From NCBI GenBank assembly GCA_018263365.1, contig JAANXI010000177.1, positions 1-17,584 of the forward strand: 17,584 nt of DNA, given 5' to 3'. Source of the stretch: Fidelibacterota bacterium. Lineage in GTDB: Bacteria; Fidelibacterota; JAANXI01. The translations under genes and the position numbers were made by a program. Every line of letters begins with the position of its first letter. Positions within the stretch are counted from its first letter, which is position 1. Below, in pieces: positions 15,228 to 17,584 of the stretch. Below the pieces are notes generated by a model, which was given only the letters and a program-made list of their open reading frames with translations, searched no databases and had not been told where the DNA came from.

Positions 15228-15673
15228 AATTCTTCCTGCTCTTCGATCGCGTGCAGCTGAATGGTGCGCGTGCCTTCGCCGGAAAAGTTGTGTTCAAAAC
15301 GCAAACGAATCGTATGCTCTGGCAGCAGAGATTCCACTCGTTCCGCCCATTCGATAAGCACGAGTCCTTCTCCGAAAAAGTATTCCTCGTATCCCAGGGA
15401 ATAAAATTCATCTTCGTTTTCCAGGCGGTAGCAATCGAAATGGTACACCGGCATCGTTCCGAAATACTCATTGATCAACGTATAAGTAGGACTAGTCACC
15501 GGCTCCCGCACACTCAGCGCTTCACAGATTCCCTGGACAAAGGTTGTTTTGCCGGAAGCGAGCTCGCCGTACAGCGCTACAATATCTCCCGGTTGCATCT
15601 TGCGGGCGAGTGATGCGGCAATGTGTTGGGTCTCTGCCGGTGAATTCGTTGACCATTTTTTCGCAGATCCCAT
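15209..15673 (-). CDS. tsaE: tRNA t6A biosynthesis ATPase TsaE (YjeE)
   Basis: This is a 154-residue P-loop protein with Walker A GELASGKT at 36-43, the family block SPTYTLI at 61-67, Asp80 in the following strand (VYHFDCYRL), and the IEWAER motif at 107-112. TsaE hydrolyses ATP to reset the TsaB-TsaD complex during t6A formation. The ATG overlaps the porX TAA stop as TAATG, with a GGGAG site four bases before it inside porX. Translation is therefore probably coupled to porX. Its end overlaps tsaB by 19 nt. Confidence 0.94.
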   Translation of the reverse strand: MGSAKKWSTNSPAETQHIAASLARKMQPGDIVALYGELASGKTTFVQGICEALSVREPVTSPTYTLINEYFGTMPVYHFDCYRLENEDEFYSLGYEEYFFGEGLVLIEWAERVESLLPEHTIRLRFEHNFSGEGTRTIQLHAIEEQEELCTSLP

Positions 15674-17253
15674 TACGCTCCCTTGGGCTCCAGTGTGACA
15701 ACCGGTAATACCACTTCCTCCAGGGAGACGCCGCCGTGCTGAAAGGTATTGTAGAATTTATTGCGATATTTATTGTACTCTGTCGGATAGACGAAATAGT
15801 GATCCTCTTTGGCAAGCAAATAGGTGGAATTCACGCCCCGCCGGGGGAGTTTATACTCTTCCGGTTCCGGGATGAAGATCGCCTGTTTGCTGTCAGCATT
15901 CAGGTTTCTCCCATACTTATACCGTAAATTGGTAGAGGCTTCCCGATCCGCCTTCACTTTGGCGGGCGTCTGGACGCGGATACTCCCGTGATCCGTGGTG
16001 AGGACAACGGTATAATCTCTATCGCTGAACAATTTCAGAACCTGAAACAGCCAGGAATGCTCAAACCAGGCCCGGACAATGGTTCGGTATCCCGCTTCAT
16101 CCGGTACCATCTCCTGCAGAAATTCGGATTCGGAGCGTCGGTGCGCCAGGATATCCACAAAGTTGATCACCAGGGATATCAACGGAATATTCATCATGGA
16201 TTTGATGTTGCGCTCCACCGAACGCCCCTCCTCAGCATCCAGTACCTTGATGTACTTGGTTCCGCTATCAAGATTCAGGTTCAACCGCTGCAGCTGCCGG
16301 TTCAGCAGCTTATGTTCGTGGCGGTTCATGCTGAAATCGTCATCTTCAGCCTGTTGCCATATTTCCGGAAAATATTCCGGCAGCTCTGCCGGAAACAGTC
16401 CGCTGAAAATGGCATTCCGGGAATACGGCGTTGCAGTAGGAAGCAGCGAAAAATAGTAATCCTTGCGCACCCGGAAATACGGATACAGCATGGACTCAAT
16501 CGTCAGCCATTGATCCAGCCTCATACAATCAATCACGATAAATACAACTTTATTCCCGTGCTTCAGCTTCGGCGCAACAAACTCAGGTATTACATCCAGT
16601 GAAAGGTTGGGGCGTTCGTCCTTTTCAAGATTCACCCAGTTGCCGTAATTCTGTTCAATGTATTTTCCGAATTCCCCGTTGCACTCTTTTTTCTGATCCA
16701 TCAGGGTTTGATTCAACCCCAGGTCCGGGTGGTCGTCGAATTCCACTTCCCACTGAGACAATTTAAAATGCAAATCGATCCATTCGTCCGCTGCCGGACC
16801 GACCATCAACAATTGGGATATACGATTAAACTCATTGATATAACTCTTCGAGACCTGTTCACCGGAGATTTTCCCCTGTTCAAGCGCTTTTTTGCACACC
16901 AACAGAATCTGGCTCGGATTCACCGGCTTGGTGAGGTAATCGGAGATTTTGGATCCGATCGCCTCTTCCATCAGAGATTCTTCCTCATTTTTGGTAATCA
17001 TGATGACCGGCAGCCCAGGAGAGGTTTCCTTAATCTGGGTCAGGGTCTCCAATCCATCCTGCCCCGGCATCATCTCGTCCAGCAGCACCAGATCGTACCG
17101 GTTATTGCGGATCTCTTCGACGGCGTCCGCGCCGTTTGTCACGCCTGTCACCTCGTATCCCTTTTCCTTCAGGTACATCTGATGAGGCGTCAGCAGGTCG
17201 ATTTCATCATCCGCCCATAGGATTTTTGCGCGTGCTTTCTCCATAATCTCCAT
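15673..17253 (-). CDS. porX: PorX-type response regulator with PglZ phosphodiesterase domain
   Basis: This gene encodes a 526-residue cytoplasmic protein. The receiver domain (about 10-125) has acidic pocket Asp15/Asp16, phosphoacceptor Asp59 in LLDEMMPG, Thr87 and Lys109. A helical linker leads to a PglZ domain of the alkaline phosphatase superfamily (about 235-520). Likely metal ligands are Asp242 (VIDCMR), Asp367, His371, Asp421-His422 (TTDHGS) and His506 (QHGG), with a nucleophilic threonine in the LPTAT motif (271-275). All these residues are present, so an active enzyme is expected. In Bacteroidota, PorX is the regulator of the type 9 secretion system; studied proteins act on oligonucleotides and work with the PorY kinase and the SigP sigma factor. 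No secretion gene is seen here. A second possible start is Met4 at 17244, with a close GGAG. Confidence 0.92.
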   Translation of the reverse strand: MEIMEKARAKILWADDEIDLLTPHQMYLKEKGYEVTGVTNGADAVEEIRNNRYDLVLLDEMMPGQDGLETLTQIKETSPGLPVIMITKNEEESLMEEAIGSKISDYLTKPVNPSQILLVCKKALEQGKISGEQVSKSYINEFNRISQLLMVGPAADEWIDLHFKLSQWEVEFDDHPDLGLNQTLMDQKKECNGEFGKYIEQNYGNWVNLEKDERPNLSLDVIPEFVAPKLKHGNKVVFIVIDCMRLDQWLTIESMLYPYFRVRKDYYFSLLPTATPYSRNAIFSGLFPAELPEYFPEIWQQAEDDDFSMNRHEHKLLNRQLQRLNLNLDSGTKYIKVLDAEEGRSVERNIKSMMNIPLISLVINFVDILAHRRSESEFLQEMVPDEAGYRTIVRAWFEHSWLFQVLKLFSDRDYTVVLTTDHGSIRVQTPAKVKADREASTNLRYKYGRNLNADSKQAIFIPEPEEYKLPRRGVNSTYLLAKEDHYFVYPTEYNKYRNKFYNTFQHGGVSLEEVVLPVVTLEPKGA

Positions 17254-17276
17254 CTTTGGTTTTATTGAAGCTTTAA

Positions 17277-17305
17277 AATGTATCGCTTTCAGTCGCAGGT
17301 GTCAA
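17277..17305 (-). promoter_or_regulatory. Putative sigma70-type promoter for the porX cluster
   Basis: On the minus strand there is a perfect TTGACA (-35, 17305-17300), a 17-nt spacer, and TACATT (-10, 17282-17277, 4 of 6 bases). Transcription would start near 17270, giving a leader of only about 15-20 nt before the porX ATG. It is the best promoter match in the window and would drive the seven-gene porX-guaA cluster. Confidence 0.6.
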
Positions 17306-17584
17306 ATTGAAAGGGAGAACTTTTGAGTCATTCTTTATTCCCTGGCTTACATCGTCTGTAAATCTACTGAAGATATATTACTGGCGAGGGATTTGGTAGT
17401 TCAGCAAAAAATTGGATCCATGAGGGTGGCTCCCAAACTCCAAAATCTCATTCCGTCGGAATAAAACTATGTAACCTTATATATTCGAAGTGATGTATAG
17501 AACATTAATAAGTGTGATGAGAAAAATGATTTTTCATATAAGAAGTCCTCGATTAGTTTGGCAGTTGAGAAGGATGTAACCTTG
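17306..17584. other. AT-rich right-edge intergenic stretch, no gene recognised
   Basis: No convincing gene was found. Visible structure is limited to three items: a 10-bp direct repeat ATGTAACCTT at 17469-17478 and 17574-17583; a perfect odd palindrome ATTCCGTCGGAAT at 17450-17462; and a second one, GAAAAATGATTTTTC, at 17521-17535. One minus-strand frame stays open from the edge to a TAG at 17465-17467, about 39 codons, but it has no recognisable content. The stretch could hold regulatory sites or the end of a gene lying beyond the window. Confidence 0.4.

Noticed and set aside
15673..17253. PglZ protein as part of a BREX or other phage-defence system
   Set aside because: The protein has a receiver domain fused to PglZ, the PorX architecture, and the neighbours are housekeeping genes. 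No methylase, BrxC-like ATPase or other defence gene is present.
17465..17583. A gene end entering from the right edge on the minus strand
   Set aside because: Only about 39 codons are visible, in AT-rich sequence with no recognisable motif; an open frame of this length is expected by chance.
1..17584. tRNA, rRNA, CRISPR array, insertion sequence or prophage
   Set aside because: No cloverleaf-like sequence, spaced repeats, transposase or phage gene was recognised on either strand by eye; an automated scan was not possible.

Overview
The window looks like a stretch of chromosomal housekeeping DNA from a Gram-negative bacterium, most plausibly of the FCB superphylum (Bacteroidota relatives such as Marinimicrobia or Calditrichota). 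Three things point this way: a PorX-type receiver-PglZ protein, a lipoprotein signal peptide on a TPR protein, and an ECF sigma/zinc-binding anti-sigma pair. I cannot place it more precisely without a database. No rRNA, tRNA, CRISPR array, insertion sequence or prophage gene was seen. All 17 recognised genes lie on the minus strand, so transcription runs from right to left.

Layout in the direction of transcription. A 331-bp right-edge stretch (17254-17584) has no recognisable gene, but it contains a good sigma70-like promoter just upstream of porX. The first cluster is porX-tsaE-tsaB-rimI-accD-surE-guaA (17253 to 10825), where neighbours overlap by 1 to 19 nt or are separated by 3 to 7 nt. 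It joins a response regulator with a predicted phosphodiesterase domain to tRNA t6A modification, fatty-acid synthesis and nucleotide metabolism. A 198-bp gap (10627-10824) with inverted repeats and a TATAAT box precedes the second cluster: glmS, a TPR/periplasmic-binding fusion, pgeF, uppP, holA, an ECF sigma factor and its anti-sigma factor (10626 to 3000). The first four of these can be read as a cell-envelope group: glucosamine-6-phosphate supply, an LpoA-like envelope protein, a protein linked to peptidoglycan quality, and undecaprenyl-phosphate recycling.

A 109-bp gap with a second sigma70-like promoter precedes a membrane diguanylate cyclase with two GAF domains, which is coupled by a TAATG overlap to a 65-residue zinc-ribbon protein. 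An intrinsic terminator follows. Its hairpin ends only 2 nt before the start codon of a TPR lipoprotein that runs off the left edge.

No clearly new multi-gene system is visible. The best leads are the glmS leader, in which two upstream copies of CGCTCAA could each pair with the sequence between the Shine-Dalgarno site and the start codon; the LpoA-like fusion inside a peptidoglycan-related cluster; the porX-tsaE linkage; the cyclase/zinc-ribbon pair; and the terminator that abuts a start codon.
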